This document shows positions 1 through 7,916 of a stretch of 64,000 nt of DNA, one piece after another. The first letter of the stretch is position 1; every line of letters starts with the position of its first letter. This DNA is from Myxococcota bacterium. Its GTDB lineage: Bacteria; Myxococcota_A; UBA9160; SMWR01. Location of the stretch: positions 1 to 64,000 of the forward strand of contig JBCCEW010000002.1 in assembly GCA_039030075.1 (NCBI GenBank), written 5' to 3'. A program made the translations under genes and the position numbers. The notes under the pieces were generated by a model. It was not told the origin of the DNA and did not search any database. It worked only from the letters and a program-made list of their open reading frames with translations.

Positions 1-598
1 CCCGAAGCGACGCCAAGGTCAGCGCGGCTTCACGCTCGTCGAGCTGATGATCACGGTCGGCTTGATCGGCGTGCTGGCGGCCATCGCGATCCCGAACTTC
101 GTCCGCTACCAGGCGCGCAGCCGCCGCAGCGAGGCCTACGCAAACCTCGCGAGCCTGGCGCGCGCCTACAAGGCTTACGGCGCCGAGACCGGCGTGTATC
201 CGAACATGTTCACCGTGGCCGGCGTGACCTCGCTGCCCGACCCGGGCCCCTACGGAGGCCTCGGCACCGGCAAGATGTCCTGGGACGGCGCGACTTCCGG
301 CTTCTTCGACACGGTCGGTTGGAAGGCCGAAGGCCAGGTCTATTACAGCTACGACGTGGCCGCGGGTTGCAACGTCGGTGGTTCGCCTTGCCCGCTCTGC
401 TTCACCGCGACGGCCCATGGGGACGTCGACGGCGACACGGGCGTCTCGGCCGTGATGTACGTCCACCCGAAGTACGACGCCGTGGGCAACCCCCTCGGCG
501 AGTGCACCAGCGCCCTCTTCAACTACCCCCCGCCGCTCCGCGACGGCAGCCAGGTTTACGACGAGGTCGCCGTTCAAGGAACGACGGACGACTTCTAG
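1..598 (+). CDS. pilA: Type IV pilin (PilA-like), 5' end cut off by the window
   Basis: Major or minor type IV pilin subunit. It is inserted in the inner membrane as a prepilin, cleaved and N-methylated by the prepilin peptidase, then polymerised into the pilus. The reading frame is open from base 2, so the true start lies just before the window. The class III signal is visible: basic residues, then the cleavage site RG/FTLVEL with Glu5, then a hydrophobic helix running to IAIPNF. The body is about 170 residues. Its C-terminal half has four cysteines (the [12 protein letters not shown] region and a later ECTS), which could form a disulfide-bonded loop. The next four genes match the Myxococcus xanthus order pilA-pilG-pilH-pilI-pilD, which supports a pilin over a type II secretion pseudopilin. 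Confidence 0.88.
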   Translation, partial: PKRRQGQRGFTLVELMITVGLIGVLAAIAIPNFVRYQARSRRSEAYANLASLARAYKAYGAETGVYPNMFTVAGVTSLPDPGPYGGLGTGKMSWDGATSGFFDTVGWKAEGQVYYSYDVAAGCNVGGSPCPLCFTATAHGDVDGDTGVSAVMYVHPKYDAVGNPLGECTSALFNYPPPLRDGSQVYDEVAVQGTTDDF

Positions 599-619
599 TT
601 CCGGAAGCCGAACCGGCCT

Positions 620-1570
620 TTGGGGGAAGGCGTGATCGGATCGAAGGGAGCCGTTCGAGCCGGGCTCGCGGTGGCAGCCATCGCGGTCACGGCCCTCCTG
701 CACGCGCAGATGGACACGGCTTCGGCGGCGGAGCAGGGTCGGATCCGGGTCCCGGACCCCGAGAAGGCCCAGCTGCTCGCGCTCGGCTTCGAGCCGGTGA
801 TCGCCGACTACTACTGGATCCAGGCGGTCCAGACCGTCGGCGGCGTCGAGTCCGATCCCGACCGCAACGCCCAGGTTCACGAGCTGGTCGAGCTGGTGAC
901 CACCCTCGATCCCTGGGTGGATCACCCGTACCGGTTCGCGGCGCTCTGGCTGACGGGCAGCGTCGATGAGGTGCGCCAGGCGAATGCGATCCTCGAGAAG
1001 GGGATCGCCTACCACCCGACCGATTGGCGCAACCGCTTCTACCTCGGATACAACCACTTCTTCTATCTCGAGGACAATCAGCGCGCGGCCGACGTGCTCG
1101 AGTCTGCGCTGCACTTCCCGGAAGCGCCCGCCTATCTCGGCGCCTTCGTGACGCGCCTTCGCGCTGCCGCGGACAGCCTCGATACGGCGGCGATCTTCCT
1201 GCAGCAGCTGATTCGCGAGACCGAGGACGAGTTCGAGCGCGCCGAGTACCTGAAGGCCTTCGACGAGATCGAGACCGAGCGGCGCGCGCGGATCCTGGAC
1301 CAGGCGCGTCAGGCGTTCCGTGAACGCCACGGCCGCGACATCGAACGACCCGACGAGCTGTGGGCGGGCCCGCTGCGGGTGATCCGGGTGATGCCGCCCG
1401 CGCATCCCCACTTCGAGGGCTTCGCCTGGGAGTTCGCAGAGACGGGAGAGATCGTGTCCTCGTTCTACGGCACCCGCTACCGGGTCCACGTCCACATGCA
1501 GGACGAACGCCGCCGTCGCAAGTGGCGCGAAGACGAGCACGCCATCCCCGAGGAGGCCACCCAGACATGA
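620..1570 (+). CDS. TPR-like protein in the PilG position of a pilGHI cluster
   Basis: A 316-residue protein with a basic N-terminus and a hydrophobic stretch (about residues 10-30, ending near an ASA site). It is probably exported or membrane-anchored. The middle (about 85-200) is helical with tetratricopeptide-like spacing and many aromatic residues. The C-terminus is highly charged. I recognise no catalytic motif. It lies between pilA and an ABC ATPase gene, which it overlaps by ATGA. In Myxococcus xanthus that slot is pilG, which acts with the PilH/PilI ABC transporter in pilus biogenesis; that assignment rests on position. The start is uncertain: TTG at 620 opens the frame without a clear ribosome binding site, and GTG at 632 sits just after GGGGAAGG. 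Confidence 0.6.
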   Translation: MGEGVIGSKGAVRAGLAVAAIAVTALLHAQMDTASAAEQGRIRVPDPEKAQLLALGFEPVIADYYWIQAVQTVGGVESDPDRNAQVHELVELVTTLDPWVDHPYRFAALWLTGSVDEVRQANAILEKGIAYHPTDWRNRFYLGYNHFFYLEDNQRAADVLESALHFPEAPAYLGAFVTRLRAAADSLDTAAIFLQQLIRETEDEFERAEYLKAFDEIETERRARILDQARQAFRERHGRDIERPDELWAGPLRVIRVMPPAHPHFEGFAWEFAETGEIVSSFYGTRYRVHVHMQDERRRRKWREDEHAIPEEATQT

Positions 1571-2505
1571 GTCGGCGCGAGATCGTCAGCGTCGAGAAGG
1601 TCACGAAGGACGTGCGCCCGGGCTTCGGCCTGCGCCGCAAGCGCGTGCTCCACGACATCTCGTTCCGCGTTCGCGAAGGCGAGATCTTCGGCTTCGTCGG
1701 CCCCAATGGGGCCGGGAAGACCACCACCCTCAAGGTGTTGATGGGGCTGATCCGCGCGACGAGTGGTCGTGCTCGCGTGCTCGGCCACGACGTGTCCGAG
1801 ACCGCCTTCCGACGTCACGTCGGGTTCCTCCCCGAGAACCCCTACTTCTACGACTACCTCACGGCGCGCGAGACCCTCGACTTCTACGCGAAGCTCTGTG
1901 GCGTCCCGCGCCGGGAGCGCGCGCTGCGCATCGAGGCCCTGCTCGAGCAGGTGGGACTCTCCCACGCGGCCGACGCGCGCATTCGCACCTACTCGAAGGG
2001 CATGCAGCAGCGCGTCGGGATCGCCCAGGCGCTGGTGCACGATCCGGACGTCGTCTTCCTCGACGAGCCGATGAGCGGGCTCGATCCGATCGGGCGCAAG
2101 GACATTCGCGACCTCGTCCTGCGGCTCCGGGAGCAGGGCAAGACGGTGTTCATGAACACCCACATCCTCCACGACGTGGAGATGGTGTGTGATCGCGTGG
2201 CGATCATCGTCGGGGGGCGCATTCGCTACGAAGGCGCGATCCAGGAGTTCGCGCTGGCCGGCGAGCGTCAGACCGACGTGCTGGTCAGCTCGCTGCCGGC
2301 CGACGCGGGCGCCATGCTCGAAGAGGGCTTCGGTGCCGCGCTGCGACCGGTGGGCGATCGCATCGAGGTCCGGGTGCACGAGAAGGACGTCGATCGCCTG
2401 CTCGGCGCGCTGCTCTCGGTCGAGGCCCAGGTGATTTCCGTGGCGCCCCACCGCGCCTCGCTCGAGCACATCTTCCTGCATGCCGTCGAGGAGAGCCGGT
2501 CATGA
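1567..2505 (+). CDS. pilH: ABC transporter ATP-binding protein (PilH-like)
   Basis: Cytoplasmic ATPase subunit of an ABC-2 type transporter, 312 residues. Walker A is GPNGAGKTT (about residues 45-53), the signature region is YSKGMQQRVGIA (a Lys in place of the usual SGG), and Walker B is VVFLDEP followed by SGLDP. The C-terminal 80 residues form the extra domain often seen in ABC-2 exporters. The ATG overlaps the upstream stop (ATGA), and its own stop overlaps the permease start in the same way, so the pair is translationally coupled. The name follows the Myxococcus xanthus pil cluster (not the Pseudomonas CheY-like PilH), where this transporter is needed for pilus assembly. The substrate is not evident from the sequence. 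Confidence 0.85.
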   Translation: MSRREIVSVEKVTKDVRPGFGLRRKRVLHDISFRVREGEIFGFVGPNGAGKTTTLKVLMGLIRATSGRARVLGHDVSETAFRRHVGFLPENPYFYDYLTARETLDFYAKLCGVPRRERALRIEALLEQVGLSHAADARIRTYSKGMQQRVGIAQALVHDPDVVFLDEPMSGLDPIGRKDIRDLVLRLREQGKTVFMNTHILHDVEMVCDRVAIIVGGRIRYEGAIQEFALAGERQTDVLVSSLPADAGAMLEEGFGAALRPVGDRIEVRVHEKDVDRLLGALLSVEAQVISVAPHRASLEHIFLHAVEESRS

Positions 2506-3275
2506 ACGTCGGGTGCATCGCCGCCATCGCCGCGAACACCGTCCGCGAGTCGGTGCGCAGCAAGCTGCTCTACGGGCTGGTCTTCTTCGCGGTGCTGCTG
2601 ATCAGCGCGGGCGCGATCCTGTCGAGCCTCTCCTACGTCGAAGGGCATCGCATCCTCCAGGACGTGGGCATGGGTGCCGTGCGATTCTTCGGCGTCGCGA
2701 TCGCGATCCTGGTCGGGATCAACCTGATCCACAGAGAGGTCGATCGCCGGACGGTCTACACGATTCTCTCGAAGCCCCTGTCGCGCGGCGACTTCCTGCT
2801 CGGGAAGTGGGCCGGCCTGGTGGTGACGCTGTGGATCCAGGTCGCGATCATGGGCGCTGCTTTCGTCGTCGTCTCGCTGTCGACAGGAGCTCCGCTGGGC
2901 GCATCCCACGCGGCTTTCTTCGTGCTGACCGGCTTCGAGCTCGCGCTCGTGGTGGCCGTGGCGACGCTCTTCTCCGCGTTCACGACGCCCGTCCTGGCCG
3001 CTTTCTTCACCTCCGGCATCTGGGTGGTCGGTCACCTGACCCGCGATCTGCGCGACATCGGTGCGAGCTCCGGACTCCCGATGGTCGAGTCGACGACCTG
3101 GCTCCTGCATCGCGTCCTGCCCGACCTCGAGAGCTTCAACGTGGCCTCGGAGGCGGCTCACCTACTGCCGCTCACGACGGCGGACTGGACGCTGCCGATG
3201 CTCTACGGCACGGCCTACGCGGTGGTGGTGCTGATGGCGGCGGTCGCGATCTTCGAACGTCGCGACCTCCGCTAG
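2502..3275 (+). CDS. pilI: ABC-2 type permease (PilI-like)
   Basis: Integral membrane partner of the preceding ATPase, 257 residues with about six hydrophobic segments: near 22-45, 60-80, 105-130, 140-168, 172-190 and the C-terminal YAVVVLMAAVAIF stretch. It has the ABC-2 permease pattern, with a cytoplasmic start containing NTVRESVRSKLLY and a loop RTVYTILSKPLSRGDFLLGKW between early helices. The ATG overlaps the ATPase stop by ATGA. Its position between the ATPase and pilD matches pilI of Myxococcus xanthus. The family exports varied substrates, and a direct role in pilus assembly is inferred from gene order alone. Confidence 0.82.
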   Translation: MNVGCIAAIAANTVRESVRSKLLYGLVFFAVLLISAGAILSSLSYVEGHRILQDVGMGAVRFFGVAIAILVGINLIHREVDRRTVYTILSKPLSRGDFLLGKWAGLVVTLWIQVAIMGAAFVVVSLSTGAPLGASHAAFFVLTGFELALVVAVATLFSAFTTPVLAAFFTSGIWVVGHLTRDLRDIGASSGLPMVESTTWLLHRVLPDLESFNVASEAAHLLPLTTADWTLPMLYGTAYAVVVLMAAVAIFERRDLR

Positions 3276-3300
3276 AGCCACCTTGCTAGTCTCGGCGCTC

Positions 3301-4185
3301 ATGGAAGTGGCCCTCGGGGTTCCCCGCGGTGTCGCGGTGATCGTGGCACTGGCGTTCGGGCTCCTGATCGGATCGTTCCTGAACGTGGTGATCCATCGGT
3401 TGCCCCGCGGCGAGTCGATCGTGAACCCGCCGTCGCACTGTCCTCGCTGCGAGACGCCGGTGCGCTGGTACGACAACATCCCTCTGCTGTCGTACCTCTG
3501 GCTGCGAGGGCGGTGTCGCGGTTGCGCCGCGCCGATCTCGCTCCGCTACCCGGGCGTGGAACTCCTCACCGGGGTCGTCTTCGCGCTGGTGGCTTGGCGC
3601 TACGGCGTCGATCCGATGACCGTGCTGGGCTGCGCTTTCGCTGCTGCATTGGTGGCCACGGCCTTCATCGACTTCGACCACCAGATCATTCCCGACGAGA
3701 TCTCTCTCGGCGGCCTGGCTCTGGCGCTCGTCGTCGCGCCGGGCGTCGCCTGGTTCTCGGGCGAGGCCTTCGGCAGCGCCTTCGTGCGGTCGGCGATCGG
3801 CGCCCTGCTCGGTGGCGGGCTGCTCTGGATCGTCGCGTTCGTGCACGCGCGGGTGTGTAGTGGCTTCGGCCGCCGCTTCCCCCACTGGCCCGACCCGGAC
3901 GAGGACTTCCCGAAACCGAACTCGCTCGATTACTGGACCTGGTTTCCAGGTCTCGGCTTCGGCGACGTCAAGTTGCTCGCGATGATCGGTGCGGTGCTCG
4001 GGCCCTGGGGCGTGCTCCAGACCATCATCGCCGCCTCCGCCGCCGGACTCGTGATCGGCGTGGTCGGCATGGTGCTCTGGCGTCGCGCGGACACCCCGTT
4101 CGGATTCGCGCCCGCGATCGCGTTGGGTGCGCTGCTCGCGCTCCTCGCGCCGGAATCCTTCGGCGCCTTCCCGAGAATCGGTTGA
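3301..4185 (+). CDS. pilD: Prepilin peptidase / N-methyltransferase
   Basis: Bifunctional inner-membrane aspartyl protease that removes the prepilin leader and methylates the new N-terminal Phe. The 294-residue protein has the N-terminal methylase region with two zinc-binding pairs (C47-P-R-C50 and C72-R-G-C75). It also has both catalytic aspartate motifs: FIDFDHQIIPDE near residue 123, and GFGDVKLL further on. Several membrane helices follow. Full-length members have both regions, so this enzyme looks complete. I chose ATG 3301; a TTG at 3283 would add six residues with no supporting homology. It closes the pilus cluster, 25 bases after the permease. Confidence 0.93.
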   Translation: MEVALGVPRGVAVIVALAFGLLIGSFLNVVIHRLPRGESIVNPPSHCPRCETPVRWYDNIPLLSYLWLRGRCRGCAAPISLRYPGVELLTGVVFALVAWRYGVDPMTVLGCAFAAALVATAFIDFDHQIIPDEISLGGLALALVVAPGVAWFSGEAFGSAFVRSAIGALLGGGLLWIVAFVHARVCSGFGRRFPHWPDPDEDFPKPNSLDYWTWFPGLGFGDVKLLAMIGAVLGPWGVLQTIIAASAAGLVIGVVGMVLWRRADTPFGFAPAIALGALLALLAPESFGAFPRIG

Positions 4186-4199
4186 GCGCGCGCGCGGAG

Positions 4200-4229
4200 T
4201 TGTCGAAGAGCATCGCCACGCGGTAGGTT
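4200..4229 (+). promoter_or_regulatory. Candidate promoter for tRNA-Gln
   Basis: TTGTCG (4200-4205) is followed after 18 bases by TAGGTT (4224-4229). This would start transcription near 4236, about ten bases before the tRNA. The match to the housekeeping consensus is partial. A similar element (TTGTCA-18-TAGAGT) precedes bamA, which makes it somewhat more credible. Confidence 0.45.
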
Positions 4230-4245
4230 CCCGCGGCTCCGACGT

Positions 4246-4319
4246 TCCCCGGTCGTCTAACGGCAGGACAGCAGGCTCTGAACCTGTTAATGGAGGTTCG
4301 AATCCTCCCCGGGGATCCA
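4246..4319 (+). tRNA. tRNA-Gln (anticodon CTG)
   Basis: 74 bases that fold as a full cloverleaf. The acceptor TCCCCGG pairs with CCGGGGA, followed by discriminator T and an encoded CCA. The D stem is GTCT/GGAC. The anticodon stem GCAGG/CCTGT has loop CTCTGAA, giving anticodon CTG, which reads the glutamine codon CAG. The variable loop is short (TAAT), and the T arm is GGAGG-TTCGAAT-CCTCC. It stands alone between pilD and the yceD operon. Confidence 0.95.
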
Positions 4320-4406
4320 CCGGCGCCGACCTCGCGCCCTCCCAGCCACCCGACGCGACCTGGACGTCGGCCCTGGCCCTTCCGTGCCCCGTGGGGCATC
4401 GCTTCC

Positions 4407-4435
4407 TTGATCGGTTCAGGGCCCTCTGCTACTCC
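4407..4435 (+). promoter_or_regulatory. Candidate promoter of the yceD-rpmF-fab operon
   Basis: TTGATC (4407-4412), then 17 bases, then TACTCC (4430-4435). The -10 is weak, though similar in form to the TACTTT proposed for rpsT. It would start RNA near 4442 and place the whole terminator hairpin at 4453-4496 inside a leader of about 70 bases ahead of yceD. Support is by eye only. Confidence 0.3.
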
Positions 4436-4452
4436 GGTTCGAGGGGGCGACC

Positions 4453-4496
4453 ACGCAGCGGAAGTGGCGGATCTCTCCGCGCGCGCTGCGTTTTTT
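4453..4496 (+). terminator. Intrinsic terminator or attenuator just upstream of yceD
   Basis: An outer stem of eight perfect pairs (ACGCAGCG at 4453-4460 with CGCTGCGT at 4484-4491) encloses an inner hairpin GCGGA-TCTC-TCCGC (4467-4480). A T6 run follows at once (4491-4496), the only such run I noticed in this GC-rich window. It ends only 18 bases before the yceD start codon, leaving no room for a separate promoter after it. It either ends the tRNA transcript, 130 bases downstream of the tRNA, or controls read-through into yceD-rpmF. Confidence 0.75.
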
Positions 4497-4514
4497 CCCT
4501 CCCCCAGCAGGCCC

Positions 4515-5099
4515 ATGCAGCTCGCCGTCGAACGCCTGACCTCGGAACCGAGCCCCTTCGTCTTCGAAGCGGGGGATGCTTGGTGGTCCGCCCGAATGCA
4601 GGCGCAGGAGAGCCTTCCGCGGACCCTGGCCGTTCCCTTCGCCGTCCGCGGCGAGGCGTATCGCGGCCGCCATGGGGATGATCTGGTGCTCGAGGGCCAG
4701 ATCGAGGGAGCCCTGGAACTCGAATGCGGACGCTGCCTTGCGCGCTATCGTCACGCCCTTCGAGAGCCGTTCCGACTCCTCCTCGAACCCGCCGGCAGCC
4801 GCGTCCCCACGGAGCCCGAAGCCGTGGAAGCGCTGGCCCGCGATGGCTTGTGCCTCGCCGACGAACTCGAGTTGGGGTGGTATCGGGGCACCGAGATCCA
4901 GCTGGATGCGGTGTGTCTCGAAGTGATTTCTCTGGCGTTGCCCGTCCAGCCGTTGTGCAAGGAAGACTGCGCCGGACTTTGTTCGCACTGCGGTGCCGAT
5001 CGCAACCAGGCTGCCTGCGGTTGCGACGACACCCCACCGAATTCACCGTTCGCCGTGCTCGCTTCGCTGCGGGGCGGCTCGAGGGAAGGAGTCCAATAG
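4515..5099 (+). CDS. yceD: YceD/DUF177 family protein
   Basis: A 194-residue protein of the YceD (DUF177) family, almost always encoded directly before rpmF as here (TAGATG, no gap). The family is linked to 23S rRNA and large-subunit synthesis; its biochemical role is poorly defined. Two cysteine pairs are visible: ELECGRCLARY near residue 76, and a C-terminal cluster LCKEDCAGLCSHCGADRN plus CGC, typical of the bacterial type and suggesting metal binding. ATG 4515 is chosen because homology begins there. The frame stays open upstream into the tRNA, which cannot be coding. The ribosome binding site is weak, and the start sits 18 bases after a terminator. Confidence 0.85.
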   Translation: MQLAVERLTSEPSPFVFEAGDAWWSARMQAQESLPRTLAVPFAVRGEAYRGRHGDDLVLEGQIEGALELECGRCLARYRHALREPFRLLLEPAGSRVPTEPEAVEALARDGLCLADELELGWYRGTEIQLDAVCLEVISLALPVQPLCKEDCAGLCSHCGADRNQAACGCDDTPPNSPFAVLASLRGGSREGVQ

Positions 5100-5282
5100 A
5101 TGGCCGTTCCGAAGCGACGCACGTCGAAGGCGCGCCGCGACAAGCGCCGATCCCATCTCGCGCTCACGGCGGCGCCGCTCAGCAACTGCCAGAACTGTGG
5201 TGAGCCGAAGCGGCCGCACCGCGTCTGCATGGCTTGCGGCACCTACCGCGGACGCGAAGTCGTCCAGACCGACGAGGACTAA
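5100..5282 (+). CDS. rpmF: Ribosomal protein bL32
   Basis: Large-subunit ribosomal protein of 60 residues, the normal length. It begins [19 protein letters not shown], the classic bL32 N-terminus. It then carries a zinc-ribbon pair, CQNC and CMAC. This is the cysteine-containing (C+) form, which binds zinc. It starts directly after the yceD stop and ends six bases before fabD. The common bacterial order continues with plsX and fabH, and both are absent here. Confidence 0.97.
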   Translation: MAVPKRRTSKARRDKRRSHLALTAAPLSNCQNCGEPKRPHRVCMACGTYRGREVVQTDED

Positions 5283-5288
5283 CCCTCG

Positions 5289-6233
5289 GTGCTGGCGCTG
5301 CTCTTCCCGGGGCAGGGATCACAGGCCGTCGGCATGGGTCGGGACGCGTACGAGGCGTCGCCCGAGGCGCGCGCCGTATTCGAGGCCGCTGACGCCGCGC
5401 TGGGCTTCTCCCTCTCGGGCCTCTGTTTCGAAGGGCCGGAAGAGGAGCTCGTTCGCACCGAGATCCAGCAGCCGGCCATCCTGACGACCAGTGTCGCGCT
5501 CCTGCGCGCGTTGGAAGCGCGCGGCGAGCTGCGACCTTCGTTCTTCGCCGGCCACAGCCTCGGCGAGTACACGGCCCTGGTGGCCGCCGGCGCCCTCGAC
5601 TTCGAGGACGCCGTCCGGCTGGTCCACGCCCGCGGCCGCTTCATGCAGGAAGCGGTGCCGGAAGGGAAGGGCGCCATGGCGGCCGTGCTCGGCCTCGCCC
5701 CCGAGGCGGTGGCCGATGTCTGCACCGGCGCCGCCGCCCAGTCGAGTCGCGTCGTCGCGCCGGCAAACTTCAACGGCCCCGCCCAGACCGTCATCTCGGG
5801 CGATGCCGCGGCGGTCGAGATCGCCTGCAGTCGCGCCCTGAGCGAGGGCGCGAAGCGGGCGGTGCCCCTCGAGGTTTCCGCGCCCTTCCACTGCGCACTG
5901 ATGCGTCCGGCGGCCGAGAAACTGGCGCTCGAACTCGCCCGGGTCCGCTTCCACGCCCCGGCGGCGCCCCTCGTGACCAATGTCGAGGCGATCGCCTGCG
6001 AAGACGCCAGGCGCTTCCCCTCCCTCTTGGAAGAGCAGGTGACGGCCCCCGTGCGCTTCACGGAAATGATTGGTTTCCTCTCGGGGGCGGGGGTGACCCA
6101 GGTCCTGGAGGTCGGTCCGGGCCGGGTCCTGACAGGACTCGTGGCGCGGATCGAGCGGGGCCTGAAACGGAGCGCGGTCGGAGCTGCCGAGCAGATCGAC
6201 GCCGCGCTTTCGTTCGTCGCCGAAGGGCGCTAA
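5289..6233 (+). CDS. fabD: Malonyl-CoA:ACP transacylase
   Basis: Transfers malonyl from CoA to acyl carrier protein, supplying extender units for type II fatty acid synthesis in the cytosol. The 314-residue protein matches the family length. It has FPGQGSQ near the N-terminus, the nucleophile motif GHSLGEY with Ser90, and the catalytic His in APFHC near residue 199. The glutamine of QQPAILTT is also typical. It starts with GTG at 5289. It is followed by acpP after 28 bases and then fabF. The usual neighbours plsX, fabH and fabG are not here and must be elsewhere. Confidence 0.95.
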   Translation: MLALLFPGQGSQAVGMGRDAYEASPEARAVFEAADAALGFSLSGLCFEGPEEELVRTEIQQPAILTTSVALLRALEARGELRPSFFAGHSLGEYTALVAAGALDFEDAVRLVHARGRFMQEAVPEGKGAMAAVLGLAPEAVADVCTGAAAQSSRVVAPANFNGPAQTVISGDAAAVEIACSRALSEGAKRAVPLEVSAPFHCALMRPAAEKLALELARVRFHAPAAPLVTNVEAIACEDARRFPSLLEEQVTAPVRFTEMIGFLSGAGVTQVLEVGPGRVLTGLVARIERGLKRSAVGAAEQIDAALSFVAEGR

Positions 6234-6261
6234 CGGATACGGCGACGGAGGGAGGGACGGA

Positions 6262-6494
<233 letters not shown>

Positions 6495-6498
<4 letters not shown>

Positions 6499-7745
6499 CC
6501 GCCGCCTCTGCGCGTCGCAGCGTCGTCGTCACCGGCGTCGGTTGCGCGAGTCCGCTCGGGGCGACCCTGGACACGACCTGGTCCGCCGCTGCGGCTGGCG
6601 AGAGCGGCATTCGCGCGATCACCCGCTTCGATTCGTCGGAGTACCCGGTGCACTTCGCTGGCGAGGTGCCCGGCGAGATCGACTTGTCGGACGTGCCCGC
6701 GAAGGAGGCGCGTCGGCTGGATCGAACGATCGTGCTCGCCCTCGGCGCGACGCGTGAGGCGCTGCAGGGGTCGAAGCTCCAGATCGACGACAGCAACCGC
6801 ACGCGCGTCGGTGTGGCGGTGGGCTCGGGGATCGGAGGGCTCGAGACGATCGAGCGCGGCGTCGAGGCGCTCGTCACGTCCGGGCCGCGTCGCGTCCAGC
6901 CGTTCATGATTCCGATGACGATCTGCAACATGACGAGCGGCTACATCGCCATTCGCCATGGGATCCAGGGCCTGAATCTCTGTCACGTCAGCGCCTGTGC
7001 TACGGGCTCCCACGCGATCGGGGAAGCCGCGCGCGCGATCGAGCGCGGCGATGCAGACGCCATGCTGGCAGGTGGCACCGAGGCGCCGGTGACGCGCATC
7101 GGCGTGTCCGGGTTCGCGGCCATGCGCGCGCTCTCCACCCGCAATGACGCCCCCCAGCTCGCCAGCCGCCCCTTCGACGCCGATCGCGACGGGTTCGTGA
7201 TGGGCGAGGGTGCCGCGGTGCTGGTGCTCGAGGCCGAGCAGCAAGCGCGCGCGCGCGGTGCACCGATCCTGGCGCGAGTGCTCGGCTACGCCGGGACCGC
7301 CGATGCGGCAAACATCGCCCAACCCACCGAGGACGCCGAGGGCGCCCAGCGCTGCATGCGCCTGGCCCTCGAGGACGCCGACCTCCAGCCGAACGACGTC
7401 GGCTACCTGAACGCGCACGCCACCAGCACCCCGGCGGGCGACCCGACCGAGGCGCGAGCGATCCGCGCCGTGTTCGGCAGCCACGCAGACCAGCTGCCCG
7501 TGTCGGCGACGAAGTCGATGACCGGCCACCTGCTCGGCGCCGCGGGGGCCGTCGAGGCCGCCCTCTGCGTGCGCAGCCTCGAGACCGGCCTGATTCCGCC
7601 TACGATCAACCTCGATCAGCCCGACCCGGCCTGCGAACTCCTCCACGTCGCGAACCAGGCCATGGAGGCGAAGCTCTCGGTGGTGCTCTCGAACTCCTTC
7701 GGCTTCGGGGGCACGAACGCGGCCCTGATCTTCGGCCGCCCCTAG
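6495..7745 (+). CDS. fabF: Beta-ketoacyl-ACP synthase II
   Basis: Condensing enzyme that elongates acyl-ACP with malonyl-ACP. The 416-residue protein carries the full Cys-His-His triad: Cys168 in SACATGS, His308 in NAHATST and His345 in TGHLLGAAG. The C-terminal [10 protein letters not shown] loop is present. It fits FabF better than FabB by synteny with acpP. It starts with GTG overlapping the acpP stop. It ends the operon, and a gap of about 170 bases precedes the next gene. Confidence 0.95.
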
Positions 7746-7916
7746 CCGCCGCCCCGGCAGCACGCGCGCAGCCTGCAGCCCGGGGCCGGCCGCCTAGGGT
7801 TGTGGCACACTCCGCGCTCCCCCCCATCCTCCGTCGATGATCCCCCCACCGACGCCAACCCCCATCCGGTCCGCCCGGGGCGCGCAGCCCCTACAGCGGC
7901 GAGGAGGCGACTTCCC

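Noticed and set aside
7803-7818. Sigma-54-like TGGCAC-N5-GCGCT before the rpiB-glyA fusion
   Set aside because: The -24 half is good but the -12 half is weak, the gene is housekeeping, and chance matches are common here.
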